Source of the DNA: an uncultured Clostridia bacterium
Lineage (GTDB): Bacteria > Bacillota > Clostridia > Oscillospirales > CAG-272
Direction: 5' to 3'
Length of the DNA: 57,743 bases
Assembly: GCA_947628165.1 (NCBI GenBank)
Contig: CANQYV010000004.1
Span: 1-57,743 of the forward strand
In this document: positions 8,837 through 17,471 of the stretch, piece after piece
Numbering within the stretch: position 1 is the stretch's first letter
How the letters are laid out: every line of letters starts with the position of its first letter
Notes under the pieces: model-generated
What the model was told of the DNA's origin: nothing
What the model saw: only the letters and a program-made list of their open reading frames with translations
The model's database searches: none
Position numbers and translations under genes: made by a program

Positions 8837-9913
8837 ATGACGACTGAGGGAAAACGTAAATTTATAATCAATTTCTTCTACTTTATTATCGTTATCGCTA
8901 TCGTATACTTTGTTTTTAAATATGCGATAAATTTTCTCATGCCGTTCCTTATTGCCTACATCGTCGCGGCGATACTGAGGCCCGCCGTCCGGTTTCTTTC
9001 AAAGAAAACAAAGATGAACTACAAAATAGCGTCTCTTATCTGCGTCATTCTTTTCTACTGCACGGTCGGCGCGCTCGTGTTCGTCATATGCGCCGAGATT
9101 TTCGGATTTGTGAGCGACCAGATAATGAAGCTGCCAACCTTTTACAAAACGACGCTTGAGCCGATGCTCAAAAAGCTGCTCGGCGGCTCACTGACACTTC
9201 CGGAGGACTTCGACCCGACGATATCGCAGGTGCTGAGCGAATTCTCGTCCAATATTTTAAGCTACGTTGGCAGCTTCGTAAGCTGGCTCTCCTCGACTAT
9301 AGGGTCGGGCGTTTCGGGCTTCGCAATGTCGATCCCGAAGCTTGTTTTGAAGATAATCTTCTCGATAGTTTCCTCGTTCTACTTCACGGCGGACTATGAC
9401 TTTATCCACGGATTTATAGAGAGGCAGTTTAGCGAGGCTTCATACGCGAAGTTCAGCGCGGCGAGGAGCGCGATACGCGAAATAATCGGCTCATACGCAA
9501 AGTCTTATGCGATAATACTCGCGATAACGTTTGCGGAGCTGACTGTCGCTATGTTCATCCTCCGCGTCAAGGGCGCCGTCCTCATCGCGCTTTTAATAGC
9601 GGTGTTCGACATACTCCCCGTCGTCGGTACGGGAACCATCCTTATCCCGTGGGCGGTCGTGGAGTTTATAAACGGAAGGATAGGACTGGGAATCGGGCTG
9701 CTCGTGACGTACGTCATCATCTTCGTCATCAGGAACATAATGGAGCCCAAGATAGTGGGAAAGCAGGTCGGGCTCCATCCGCTCGTGACGCTTCTTGCAA
9801 TGTTTGTCGGAACGATGCTGTTCGGCTTCGTCGGGCTGTTCGGCATACCGATCACGATGGCGCTCATTGTAGACCTCAACGACAAAGGGATAATAAAGGC
9901 GTTCAACAAATGA
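8837..9913 (+). CDS. AI-2E/PerM family membrane transporter
   Basis: About 358 residues with roughly seven to eight hydrophobic segments. The pattern matches the AI-2E transporter family (YtvI/PerM-like): two N-terminal helices, a long amphipathic middle region (about residues 95-200), and a C-terminal half with the typical NIMEPKIVGKQVGLHPLVTL stretch. Substrates in this family vary (autoinducer-2, Na+/H+ exchange) and cannot be assigned here. The ATG at 8837 is preferred to a TTG at 8816 because GGGGAAACGGGA precedes it and the promoter would start transcription near 8807. It is a single-gene transcription unit between its own promoter and a shared terminator. Confidence 0.85.
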   Translation: MTTEGKRKFIINFFYFIIVIAIVYFVFKYAINFLMPFLIAYIVAAILRPAVRFLSKKTKMNYKIASLICVILFYCTVGALVFVICAEIFGFVSDQIMKLPTFYKTTLEPMLKKLLGGSLTLPEDFDPTISQVLSEFSSNILSYVGSFVSWLSSTIGSGVSGFAMSIPKLVLKIIFSIVSSFYFTADYDFIHGFIERQFSEASYAKFSAARSAIREIIGSYAKSYAIILAITFAELTVAMFILRVKGAVLIALLIAVFDILPVVGTGTILIPWAVVEFINGRIGLGIGLLVTYVIIFVIRNIMEPKIVGKQVGLHPLVTLLAMFVGTMLFGFVGLFGIPITMALIVDLNDKGIIKAFNK

Positions 9914-9923
9914 TCGAACAATG

Positions 9924-9958
9924 AAAAAATGCCGAGGCGAAAAGCCCCGGCATTTTTT
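9924..9958. terminator. Bidirectional Rho-independent terminator
   Basis: TGCCGAGGC and GCCCCGGCA form the stem around GAAAA, with an A-run before and a T-run after, so it can serve the AI-2E gene on the plus strand and spoIIE on the minus strand. The spoIIE stop codon lies within the T-run. Confidence 0.85.
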
Positions 9959-12395
9959 ACAGGAACGCGGATACAGGCGGCTCCGTTATCCGCAGGACGC
10001 AGACGGTCGCGTCGTCGCCTCTGCCGAGGCGTCTTTCCGCCTCGCGCAGTATCCCGCGGGCGATGTCGGAGGTCTGCCTGTCGGCGGAGGACGAGAGCAT
10101 GGAATAGAGCCACGCGCAGTCGTCCTCGCACCTCGTTATCCCGTCCGAAACGAGCACGATTATGTCGCCGACGGAGATGTCGACGGTCGTTTCCTCAGCG
10201 TCAAGCGCTTTTATAATGCCGACGGGGACCGTGCGTGAGCTAATTTTATATACGCTCGTCCCGCGCACGATGAACGACGGCGCGGCTCCGCTCTTGATAA
10301 AGCGCGCCTTTCCCGTCAGAAGGTCAAGGTCGAAGAGGTCGACGGTTGCCGAGCACTCCGAGCCCTTCGCGCGCAGAAGACAGTTTAGCATTTTCAGCGT
10401 GACGGACGCGGAGTTGCCGGCGGACATCATTCGCTCGATGAAGAGCGCGCACATTCCGGAGGTGAACGCCGCCTCGCGCCCGCTGCCCATCCCGTCTGAG
10501 ATAAGCGCGCAGTATCTGTCGTCGCGGCATTCAAAGCCGGAGGCGACGTCTCCGTTCGCGGCGCTCTCGTCCATCTTGGATTGTGCGCGCTCGAAAAGCA
10601 CCGCGCGCGAACGTGTGCTTTTGAGCGTCGCGTTGACGAGCTGACCCGAGAGCTCGAACGTCGGTGACGAAAATTCGCCGCCGCAGACGTTCTTTGCGAG
10701 CTGGCGGAGGTCGTCCTCGCCGATGTGGAGCCCAGACAGCTTTATATCCGAAATGAACACGGTTTTTCTCCGCTCGCCGAACACGCAGACGCGGCGCGCC
10801 GATATCATCTCCTTTTTCAGCGCATCCGAGAGCTTTTGCGAAAGCGCCGGGTTTATCTCGTATTCGCCCTCGCGTTCGGATATGACGTCGCGCAGTACGG
10901 CGGACATCGCGCCGTAATCGAACGCCATGACCTCTGTCTTGTCGCGGTCTATAAGACCCGAGAGCAGCGAAGCGTATCCTTTGCTGACGGCGCCCACGAC
11001 GTTGTCGGGGCTGCGGCAGAGGCTTGAAAGCTCGCCGGGGATCTCTTCGTCCTGTATGCTGCCGTTGTCGCGGAGGGTCTCCGACAGCTTCGATATCGCT
11101 GACGATAGCTCGCCTTCGTGCTCGACCCAGCACGTCTCGCGCGAGCGGCATCTTCTGCATACGGACGAGCTTTCGCGCTCCGCCATCTCGCGTATGTCGT
11201 AAATGCTCGGGCGGCGCAGCTTGTCGGAGAGGCGGAAGAGCATTTCGGACATTCCCGAAAATGCCTCCGCCTCGGAGGCGATGCGCCCTCGCACGGACGT
11301 CGTGCGCCCGCGCTCCGCTTCAAGCAGAACGTCGCTCGGCACGGCAGCCTCTTCCTTATCGCGCCTCGGGAGCACGGCAAGGACGTCTGTGAAGAAAAGC
11401 GCCGCCGTTATGACCCCGCCGAGAATAAGCTCGGCGGAGTTGCCGAGAACGTCGCGGTATCCTCCGGCGTAGACAATCCATGAGAGCGAAACCATCGACG
11501 CCGCGCTGACGGCTATGTAGGGCGAGACGCGGTAGAGTATCCCAGCGGCGACGGCGGAGAGCGCGAAGGTCGGCACGATCGCGGCGGGCAGTGAGAGCCC
11601 GAAGAAAAGACCGAGCACGGCTCCTTTTACCCAGCCGCGCCGCACTGTCGCATACTGCGTAAGTACGAATGCCACGATGATGGAAATATCGATTGAAAGA
11701 AGAGAAAATCCCGACAGGGAGAACACGAACGAGACGGCGACCGCGCCCTCTCCGACCTCGCGGTACAGCGCGGAGAGCGCGTCCTTGTGCTCCTCCATGA
11801 TGCCGAAATAAAGAAACGTCAGCGCGGGGCAGAGCGTGCACATGAGGAGAAATCCGCCGAGCGAGGCAAGGGTGAAGCCGTTCGCTATCGCGGAATACGC
11901 GCCGAGCGAGAGCGCGCCTATGACGGAAATTGCCATTCTGACGCGCAGGGAGTCCTCAAGCCTTTTCAAGAGAGCCGCCGCCCCTTTTTCCGTCTTTGCC
12001 TCATCACTCCCCGCGGGGTATAGCGTGCCCGCGAGCAGGCGCAGCGCAAGGAGCAGGGAATATACCGCAAGATTGATGAGCACGTCGCGCCGTCCCACAA
12101 GGATGCGCAGCACGGCTCCTGCGTAAGAGAACGGAGCCATGGAGCCCGAGGCGGCGAAAAACGCTATTCCGAACGGATATGTGTCAAGCGTCGTGCGCGT
12201 GCCCGCGAACAGAAACGCGCCGATAAAGTAGAGCGCGGGGCGGAGAAGGCGCAAAAGAGGGTCTGATTTTAGGCGTGATATATCCACCCCGTGCTCCGTT
12301 TTGACGGCGGAGGCGGCGCCTTTTATATCCTCCCACGCTTTGGCGGCGCGCTTTTTGACGTCTGAGATAATGCGGACGTATTTTTCCGAATTCAT
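9957..12395 (-). CDS. spoIIE: Stage II sporulation protein E, PP2C-type phosphatase
   Basis: An 812-residue protein with SpoIIE architecture: an N-terminal cytoplasmic tail, about ten hydrophobic segments up to about residue 330, a central region used for FtsZ interaction and oligomerisation, and a C-terminal PP2C phosphatase. Metal-binding Asp motifs are visible as ISDGMGSG (Asp near 634) and VLVSDGI. In spore formers SpoIIE dephosphorylates SpoIIAA to release sigma-F in the forespore and helps build the polar septum. Length agrees with B. subtilis SpoIIE (827). Expected SpoIIAA/AB partners are not in the window. A possible Spo0A-type promoter lies upstream. Confidence 0.93.
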   Translation of the reverse strand: MNSEKYVRIISDVKKRAAKAWEDIKGAASAVKTEHGVDISRLKSDPLLRLLRPALYFIGAFLFAGTRTTLDTYPFGIAFFAASGSMAPFSYAGAVLRILVGRRDVLINLAVYSLLLALRLLAGTLYPAGSDEAKTEKGAAALLKRLEDSLRVRMAISVIGALSLGAYSAIANGFTLASLGGFLLMCTLCPALTFLYFGIMEEHKDALSALYREVGEGAVAVSFVFSLSGFSLLSIDISIIVAFVLTQYATVRRGWVKGAVLGLFFGLSLPAAIVPTFALSAVAAGILYRVSPYIAVSAASMVSLSWIVYAGGYRDVLGNSAELILGGVITAALFFTDVLAVLPRRDKEEAAVPSDVLLEAERGRTTSVRGRIASEAEAFSGMSEMLFRLSDKLRRPSIYDIREMAERESSSVCRRCRSRETCWVEHEGELSSAISKLSETLRDNGSIQDEEIPGELSSLCRSPDNVVGAVSKGYASLLSGLIDRDKTEVMAFDYGAMSAVLRDVISEREGEYEINPALSQKLSDALKKEMISARRVCVFGERRKTVFISDIKLSGLHIGEDDLRQLAKNVCGGEFSSPTFELSGQLVNATLKSTRSRAVLFERAQSKMDESAANGDVASGFECRDDRYCALISDGMGSGREAAFTSGMCALFIERMMSAGNSASVTLKMLNCLLRAKGSECSATVDLFDLDLLTGKARFIKSGAAPSFIVRGTSVYKISSRTVPVGIIKALDAEETTVDISVGDIIVLVSDGITRCEDDCAWLYSMLSSSADRQTSDIARGILREAERRLGRGDDATVCVLRITEPPVSAFL

Positions 12396-12419
12396 TTTTG
12401 TTGACCGGTCCTTTTTTGA

Positions 12420-12480
12420 TATTCACCGCGCGGTTGGGGCGTGAAGGCTTGCTTTCGCGTCATTTTCCATGCGGTGAATA
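12420..12480. repeat. 10-bp inverted repeat in the spoIIE leader
   Basis: TATTCACCGC (12420-12429) and GCGGTGAATA (12471-12480) are perfect complements 41 bp apart. They lie between the putative promoter and the spoIIE start, so they would form a hairpin in the leader or bind a dimeric protein. Confidence 0.45.
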
Positions 12481-12484
12481 ACAT

Positions 12485-12516
12485 TTTATACCGCGGGGGG
12501 CGTGCGGACGGTCGAA
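12485..12516 (-). promoter_or_regulatory. Possible Spo0A-dependent promoter of spoIIE
   Basis: On the minus strand a -10-like TATAAA (12485-12490) lies about 20 bp from GGTCGAA (12510-12516, written on the plus strand), which matches six of seven bases of the 0A box TGTCGAA. Long -35/-10 spacing with an overlapping 0A box is typical of Spo0A-activated sigma-A promoters. A second near-match, TTTGTCGGAAA, lies at 12563-12573. The rest of the 12396-12784 gap shows no gene. Confidence 0.35.
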
Positions 12517-12711
12517 ACGGTCGGGTCAGAAAGGGTAAGGTTAGGAGCGCGCGTGACGGGGATTTGTCGGAAATGTCGCGCCCGTGATATTTCCCGTGTG
12601 AGGAATATCGCCGCGCGAGGAGAAAAGCTCGCTTTCTATCGGACGAAAGTCAAAATGCGACGCGCGACGCCAAAAGACGCGCGCTTTTCGGACGCGCCGT
12701 CGGCGGGGAAT

Positions 12712-12745
12712 AAAAAAGGAAAGGGAAGCGGCGCGTTTCCCCTTT
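12712..12745 (-). terminator. Terminator after the DUF6054-like gene
   Basis: Read on the minus strand, AAAGGGGAA pairs with TTCCCTTT around a GC-rich loop with one bulged G, followed by CCTTTTTTATT. Confidence 0.6.
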
Positions 12746-12784
12746 GAAACAGGCCGTTTCCCCTTCGGGTGATATTTGGATTTG

Positions 12785-13114
12785 TCAGAGTATCTCCCAC
12801 AGCTTTTCGAGAAAGTTTTCCTCGCCCCAGGTGTTGATTTTGAAAAACAGCGCCTGACTGCCGCCTGACGTTATCGCAGAGACGTGTACGTTGTCGTCTC
12901 CGTCGGAGGCGAACAGCGTCACGTTAAGGCTCACGCGGTTCCCGCCAATGTAGGAGTATCGCTCGAAGACGAGGACGGAGCATCGCGCGCCTCCCGAGCG
13001 AAAGTCGCTCCTGTCCTCGAGTGTGGCGGATATGCTTCCGCCGAGTATTCCTTCTTCTATCTTTGAGATTATTTCGTCAAAGCTGCCCGTTACCGTTTTT
13101 TCGAGCTTTGCCAT
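12785..13114 (-). CDS. DUF6054-like small protein
   Basis: A 109-residue cytoplasmic protein without recognised catalytic motifs. It resembles the short DUF6054 family by its start (MAKLEKTVTG), the ISATLEDRSDF segment and the well-formed C-terminus (ITSGGSQALFFKINTWGEE). Function is unknown. The start at 13114 is chosen because GGGAGG sits nine bases upstream and family-like sequence begins there; a longer frame to 13171 would overlap the neighbouring lipoprotein gene. It probably shares the transcript of that lipoprotein and ends at the terminator at 12712-12745. Confidence 0.65.
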   Translation of the reverse strand: MAKLEKTVTGSFDEIISKIEEGILGGSISATLEDRSDFRSGGARCSVLVFERYSYIGGNRVSLNVTLFASDGDDNVHVSAITSGGSQALFFKINTWGEENFLEKLWEIL

Positions 13115-13151
13115 ATCCAAAAGCCTCCCACGATTGTTTTGCCCGCTTCTG

Positions 13152-14402
13152 TCACTCTTCCTCGCCGTCAAATATCTCGCCCGGCAGCGTCATGGTCTCG
13201 CCGGCAACACGGTCGAGCACAATATAAAAGCTTGACGGCGAGTCTAAATCATATATATTACAGAGCACATATTTATCCGAAAAACCGGATATTACGGTGC
13301 CAAGCCGATTGCTTTCGTCTCCCGTATAAATGAGCTTCACATCTCCCGTGAGTATGTTGCAGAGAATGGATTCGTTTGAGTAATAGTCTTTTTCGCACAC
13401 TGCTAACGGGAAGTGTGTAAGAGTCAGCCTGAGTTCTTCGCCCCCAAACAGGGGCTCATATTTCGACTCGTCGCCGAGTTCGTCTATTTTGCACTTGTAA
13501 TTATGCAGGAAAAACTGCGCTTCCTCTATGTTGTGCTTTGCAAAATACAACGTGCGGCCGTCCATACCGTGAAAGGAGAATCCCCTGCCGAAGAAATCGC
13601 TTTCCGACACCTCGTATAATACTTTTCTGTCGCTGAAATCGGTCTCGCATTCGTAAATGCAGGTTCCTTCTTCAAATATAAAGAGCTTTCCGTCGCAGGC
13701 TCCTATTATGTTAGGGATCTTTTCAACGCCGGCCTCCTCGTCAAATTCGATGGGAATTCTTTCATGCATGCTCCCGTCTTTTGAGACAACTTCGAGGTAT
13801 GGAGTTTTTGAGAGGTCAACGCCCCCTTCCGGCTTCAAATAACCGTTCGGCGTGAAGTAAAAGTATATCATGCCGCGGTACATACGGAAATTTGTCGGAT
13901 GACCCTCAAGATCATGCAGGATGGCGGTGCACTTTCTTGTCTTCATGTCGAGCGAGAAGATGCCGGAGCTGAAATGAACTTCATTGTCGTTTTCAGATGC
14001 GAATGTATATGCGGTTGCAGATATTATGAATACCGGCTCTCCGCCGTTTGCCTCGGTCGCCTCCGCGTCGAGCATCCAGGAATAAAAATCCTTGCCGCGT
14101 AGCAGATCCTCACCCTCGCCGTCGCCGTAGACGGTCGTCCATTCTCCGTCCTTGTCATGTATGTCGCGGCACCTGATCTTGCCGTCCTGCACGTCGTATA
14201 CGGTATCGCCGACGAAAAAGTTGTTCATCTCTTCCGTGAGCGTGTCAGACGCGGGGGCAGGGGTGATATTGTTGTCGGTATTGTTATTGTTATTCGTACT
14301 CTCCGGCGCGGTGTCGCTGCCGCCCGTCTTTTTGCCTCCGCATGAGGTGAGCGGGGCGGCGCATAAAAGGATCGCTATAAGACCTGCTATAATTCTTTTC
14401 AC
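13152..14402 (-). CDS. Uncharacterised lipoprotein, possibly a beta-propeller
   Basis: A 416-residue secreted lipoprotein. Residues 1-21 form a signal peptide ending in a lipobox (LTSC) with Cys21 as the likely lipidated residue. A low-complexity Asn/Thr/Ser linker follows (about 24-55), typical for tethering to the membrane outside the cell. The remainder is rich in short beta-strand repeats with aromatic and Asp/Gly turns (for example VYGDGEGEDLL, KLFIFEEGTCIYEC), suggesting a propeller-like fold, but I recognise no family. It starts with GTG at 14402, with AAAGGA about 12 bases upstream. Role unknown. Confidence 0.6.
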   Translation of the reverse strand: MKRIIAGLIAILLCAAPLTSCGGKKTGGSDTAPESTNNNNNTDNNITPAPASDTLTEEMNNFFVGDTVYDVQDGKIRCRDIHDKDGEWTTVYGDGEGEDLLRGKDFYSWMLDAEATEANGGEPVFIISATAYTFASENDNEVHFSSGIFSLDMKTRKCTAILHDLEGHPTNFRMYRGMIYFYFTPNGYLKPEGGVDLSKTPYLEVVSKDGSMHERIPIEFDEEAGVEKIPNIIGACDGKLFIFEEGTCIYECETDFSDRKVLYEVSESDFFGRGFSFHGMDGRTLYFAKHNIEEAQFFLHNYKCKIDELGDESKYEPLFGGEELRLTLTHFPLAVCEKDYYSNESILCNILTGDVKLIYTGDESNRLGTVISGFSDKYVLCNIYDLDSPSSFYIVLDRVAGETMTLPGEIFDGEEE

Positions 14403-14460
14403 TTCGTTGACATGTCCTTTCTTTGTGTAATCCGTTTTTGTGTGTGAACCGTGATGTATT

Positions 14461-14742
14461 TTATCTTTCGGAATATGCCGTCAGGAACCATCGTATCGCC
14501 CCGACGATAAGGAGCACCACACCGATTATGGAGGGGACAGACAATATTTTTATGCCCCGGGATATAACGGTGAGGATCAACAGTATGAGCGCGGCTGAAA
14601 TATACGAAATGCCGACGTATACCGCCTTTTTGCGCTGTTCATCGGTCAGCGGCTTTGCGCGTCCGTCAAACGTCTTTCCGTTTTCGTCGGCGCGCATCAG
14701 ATGAAGAATCCGCCTTGATACTCGAAACGTTCTGAAAAACAT
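14461..14742 (-). CDS. Small two-helix membrane protein
   Basis: A 93-residue protein with a basic N-terminal third and two hydrophobic helices at about 43-62 and 68-87. No family is recognised. It is accepted as real because AGGAGG lies seven bases before the ATG and because it fills the gap between the hflC gene and the lipoprotein gene on the same strand. A hairpin at 14778-14795 separates it from hflC. Confidence 0.55.
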   Translation of the reverse strand: MFFRTFRVSRRILHLMRADENGKTFDGRAKPLTDEQRKKAVYVGISYISAALILLILTVISRGIKILSVPSIIGVVLLIVGAIRWFLTAYSER

Positions 14743-14777
14743 TGCCTGTCCTCCTTTTCTTGCATTCTGCGGGGTTT

Positions 14778-14795
14778 GTCACCGGTGCCGGTGAC
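14778..14795. repeat. Short palindromic hairpin after hflC
   Basis: GTCACCGG and CCGGTGAC flank a two-base centre. A T-rich tract lies on the plus-strand side only, so it is a poor terminator for hflC on the minus strand. Confidence 0.4.
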
Positions 14796-14802
14796 TTTAT
14801 TT

Positions 14803-15720
14803 TTATTCCGCGACGGTTTCGTCGGCTGCGTCATAGGCGCCTATGAGCAGCTTGCCGAGCGCGGAGTCACGTCCGAGAACGATGACCTTTTCTTCGCCTG
14901 TGAGGGAAGCCTTGAGCGCGTCGAGCGAGCGGATGAACTCGTAAAAGTCCTTCTTGTCCTCGCTGTTGTACGCCTCGGCGAGCAGCCTCATGTATTCTGC
15001 CTCGCCCTCCGCCTCGATAGCGGCGGCCTCCGCCTTTGCGTCGGAAATTATGATGTTGACCTGACGGTCGACGTCGTTTCTTATGAGGGACGCCTGATAT
15101 TCGCCGTTAGCGGTGTATTCGACCGCTATCCTTTCACGGTCCGATATCATGCGCTCGTAGACTGCCTGTTCGTTGTCCTCGGGGAGGTCGAAGCGCTTTA
15201 TCTTCACGTCTATGACGTCTATGCCGTAGACCTTCGCGCTGTCGGCGACCTCGGTCGTGATGCCGGCGTATATGTCGTTGCGTTCGCTCGCGTCGTCCTG
15301 ATTTATGATGTCGTCCTGCGCGAGCGTGCCCATCAGGTTCTTGAGCGCCTTATATGTCAGCGCGTTCAGACGCGTCTCCGCGGCGGAGATGCTGCCGAGC
15401 GACTGATAGAACGTCTGCGGCTCTGATATCTTCCATGTGAGGTAGCTGTCGACGGTCATGCTCTTCTGATCCGACGTCAGAACGTCTGACGGGGGAATGT
15501 CATATATGAGCACGGTATCGGGGAACTTGCGGACCTCGTCGATGAAGGGTACCTTGAAGTGGAGCCCCGCCTCATCCGCGACGGACTCGATCCTCGAAAA
15601 ACGGAACACGCAGGCGTATTCGTTTTCCGCTACGGTGTAAAAGCTGTTGAATAAGACTATTATTGCCGCTATCGCCGCGACTGCGACGACAACGAGCGCT
15701 ATTGTTTTGCCTTTTTTCAT
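14803..15720 (-). CDS. hflC: HflC, SPFH/band-7 membrane protein
   Basis: A 305-residue protein with one N-terminal membrane helix (about 7-26) followed by an SPFH (band 7/prohibitin) domain: TVAENEYACVFRFSRI, then GLHFKVPFIDEV and a long Ala/Glu-rich coiled coil near 205-260. The HflKC complex forms a large cage that surrounds the membrane protease FtsH and limits its access to substrates. It follows hflK by six bases, with AGGAGG upstream, so the two are one operon. An hflKC pair is well known from Proteobacteria and less expected here. Confidence 0.88.
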   Translation of the reverse strand: MKKGKTIALVVVAVAAIAAIIVLFNSFYTVAENEYACVFRFSRIESVADEAGLHFKVPFIDEVRKFPDTVLIYDIPPSDVLTSDQKSMTVDSYLTWKISEPQTFYQSLGSISAAETRLNALTYKALKNLMGTLAQDDIINQDDASERNDIYAGITTEVADSAKVYGIDVIDVKIKRFDLPEDNEQAVYERMISDRERIAVEYTANGEYQASLIRNDVDRQVNIIISDAKAEAAAIEAEGEAEYMRLLAEAYNSEDKKDFYEFIRSLDALKASLTGEEKVIVLGRDSALGKLLIGAYDAADETVAE

Positions 15721-15726
15721 GGTTCG

Positions 15727-16743
15727 TCAGTCCTCCTTTTTGACGGTGTCTGTGTTCGAGGTGTCAACGGTTCCGGCGGTCGCCTCGGAAACGAGGCTTT
15801 CAAGCGGCAAGAGCTTCTGCACGCCGCCCTCGGATGTGTCTATATAGACTCTGACGCCGGGGAGCACCTCGGAGATGGCTTCGTAATACATGCGGATGCG
15901 TGTGACCTCGCGGTCGTTCTGATACTCGTTATACATCGCGTTGAACATAGCGACCGCCTCTTTTGCCTCGTTTATGCGGCTCTGCTTCAGATATTCCGCG
16001 TTCTGACGGAGCGCGTCCGCTTCGGCGTTTGCGGAGGGGATCTTTTCGTTCTGATACGCTTCCGCCTGGTTTATCGCCCTCTCCGCCGACTGCTTCGCGG
16101 TCTCGACGTTCTTGAACGCCGCCGTGACTGACTCCGTCGGAGGTTCGCTGTCCTGTATCGAGATGCCCGTCAGGGAAAGACCTATGTCGTACTCGTCAAG
16201 CTCGGAGGAGACAAGGTCCTGGATCTGTATCTGCATCTCGGTTCTGCCCGTCGTCAAGGCGCTGTCGACGTCCGTAGAGCCGACGACTGAGCGTATCTGG
16301 CTCTGGACGAGGTTCTTTAAGATGACGTCCGCCTCGCGCGAATTATAGAGGTACTTGACGGGGTCTGAGATCTTGTACTCGACGAAGAAGTCGATGTTGA
16401 TGATATTGTAGTCGCCTGTTATCATCTTGCTCTCATCCTCGACCGAGACGTCGCCGGTGTCCTCGCTTCTGTAGCCTATCTCTATTTTCTGATAGACGTT
16501 CACGTCGACGTAGGAGACCTTCTGTATCCCGAACGGGAGCTTGAAGTGCATTCCCGCGTCCGTCGTGCCTGTCACCTTGCCGAACGTCGTCACGACCGCC
16601 TGCTGCTGTTCGTCGACCGTGTACCAGCAGCTCGACAGAAGCACTATAAGAAAGACGGCCGCGAGCGCTATCAGCACATAGCGGACTATCTTCTTTGGGC
16701 TCGGGAGCTTTTTGGTCTTGTCGAAGAAGCTGTTGTTATTCAT
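15727..16743 (-). CDS. hflK: HflK, SPFH/band-7 membrane protein
   Basis: A 338-residue partner of HflC. A short polar N-terminus, one membrane helix (about 20-41), then an SPFH domain starting WYTVDEQQQAVVTTFGKV with GMHFKLPFGIQKV, and an Ala/Glu/Gln-rich coiled coil around residues 215-285 (AERAINQAEAYQNEKI). The ATG at 16743 is preferred to a longer frame reaching 16815 because GGGAGGG lies upstream and the longer version would start inside the promoter region. Transcription is from the strong promoter at 16806-16834. Confidence 0.88.
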   Translation of the reverse strand: MNNNSFFDKTKKLPSPKKIVRYVLIALAAVFLIVLLSSCWYTVDEQQQAVVTTFGKVTGTTDAGMHFKLPFGIQKVSYVDVNVYQKIEIGYRSEDTGDVSVEDESKMITGDYNIINIDFFVEYKISDPVKYLYNSREADVILKNLVQSQIRSVVGSTDVDSALTTGRTEMQIQIQDLVSSELDEYDIGLSLTGISIQDSEPPTESVTAAFKNVETAKQSAERAINQAEAYQNEKIPSANAEADALRQNAEYLKQSRINEAKEAVAMFNAMYNEYQNDREVTRIRMYYEAISEVLPGVRVYIDTSEGGVQKLLPLESLVSEATAGTVDTSNTDTVKKED

Positions 16744-16805
16744 TTTTATAAATCCCTCCCTTTTTAAAATGGGTAAATCGGCGCTTCTTCTCGCCTCTTG
16801 ACAAG

Positions 16806-16834
16806 AGTATATCACACGTTCAGATGATTGTCAA
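16806..16834 (-). promoter_or_regulatory. Sigma-A promoter of hflK-hflC
   Basis: On the minus strand TTGACA (complement of 16829-16834), a 17-bp spacer and TATACT (complement of 16806-16811). Confidence 0.8.
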
Positions 16835-16883
16835 TAGGTAATTGAAGAAAACTTTAAAAAATTTGCCCGGAGAGAGAATTGGC

Positions 16884-16912
16884 TTGCGCGCGGGGGCGAG
16901 CTGTGATAGAAT
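16884..16912 (+). promoter_or_regulatory. Sigma-A promoter of tadA
   Basis: TTGCGC (16884-16889), 17-bp spacer, TAGAAT (16907-16912), 38 bp before the chosen start of tadA. Confidence 0.55.
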
Positions 16913-16949
16913 AAAACGGAAGGAAAAGCGCGGGGAGGCAGGCGCGGGT

Positions 16950-17420
16950 ATGAGATCGGGATCGGATAAAGACGACATTATATATATGCGCGAGGCGATA
17001 GCGCTCGCGCGCGAGGCGGAAGATTGCGGAGAGGTGCCTGTAGGCTGCGTCATCGTCCGCGACGGGAAAATATTGTCGCGCGGGAGAAATGCGCGGGAAA
17101 AGGAAAAAAACGCGCTCTGCCACGCGGAGATCACGGCTATCGACGGTGCGTGCCGCGCGCTCGGAGGCTGGAGGCTCACGGACTGCACGCTCTATGTGAC
17201 GCTTGAGCCGTGCCCGATGTGCGCGGGCGCTATTATAAACGCGCGGATAAAGAGGGTGGTTTTCGGCGCAAAGGACGCCGCTGCGGGCGCGCTCGGCAGC
17301 GTGCTCGACATGCGCTCGTATCCGACAGGTCCGCGACCTGAGGTGACGTCGGGCGTTCTCGCCGACGAATGCGCGGGCTTGCTGCGAGGATTTTTTGCAA
17401 AGCGACGGGCGGAAGAATAA
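16950..17420 (+). CDS. tadA: tRNA-specific adenosine deaminase
   Basis: A 156-residue zinc deaminase that converts adenosine 34 to inosine in the anticodon of tRNA-Arg(ACG). The catalytic HAE motif contains His58 and Glu60, and the PCPMC motif supplies Cys88 and Cys91; CAGAIINARI completes the family signature. The ATG at 16950 with GGGGAGG (16932-16938) is preferred; the frame is open upstream to 16842 but that part is not conserved-looking and covers the promoter. It is divergent from hflK and ends at a strong terminator. Confidence 0.9.
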   Translation: MRSGSDKDDIIYMREAIALAREAEDCGEVPVGCVIVRDGKILSRGRNAREKEKNALCHAEITAIDGACRALGGWRLTDCTLYVTLEPCPMCAGAIINARIKRVVFGAKDAAAGALGSVLDMRSYPTGPRPEVTSGVLADECAGLLRGFFAKRRAEE

Positions 17421-17460
17421 AAAATCCCGTGCGGTTTTAAAATCGCACGGGACGGTTTTT
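17421..17460. terminator. Bidirectional terminator between tadA and the exporter gene
   Basis: TCCCGTGCG (17425-17433) pairs with CGCACGGGA (17444-17452) around an A/T-rich loop, with A-run before and GGTTTTT after. It serves tadA on the plus strand and the TauE/SafE gene on the minus strand. Confidence 0.8.
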
Positions 17461-17471
17461 ATTTGAGGATA

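Noticed and set aside
9505-10131. Minus-strand frame overlapping the 3' end of the AI-2E gene and spoIIE
   Set aside because: Spans a terminator and two genes on opposite strands; no conserved features.
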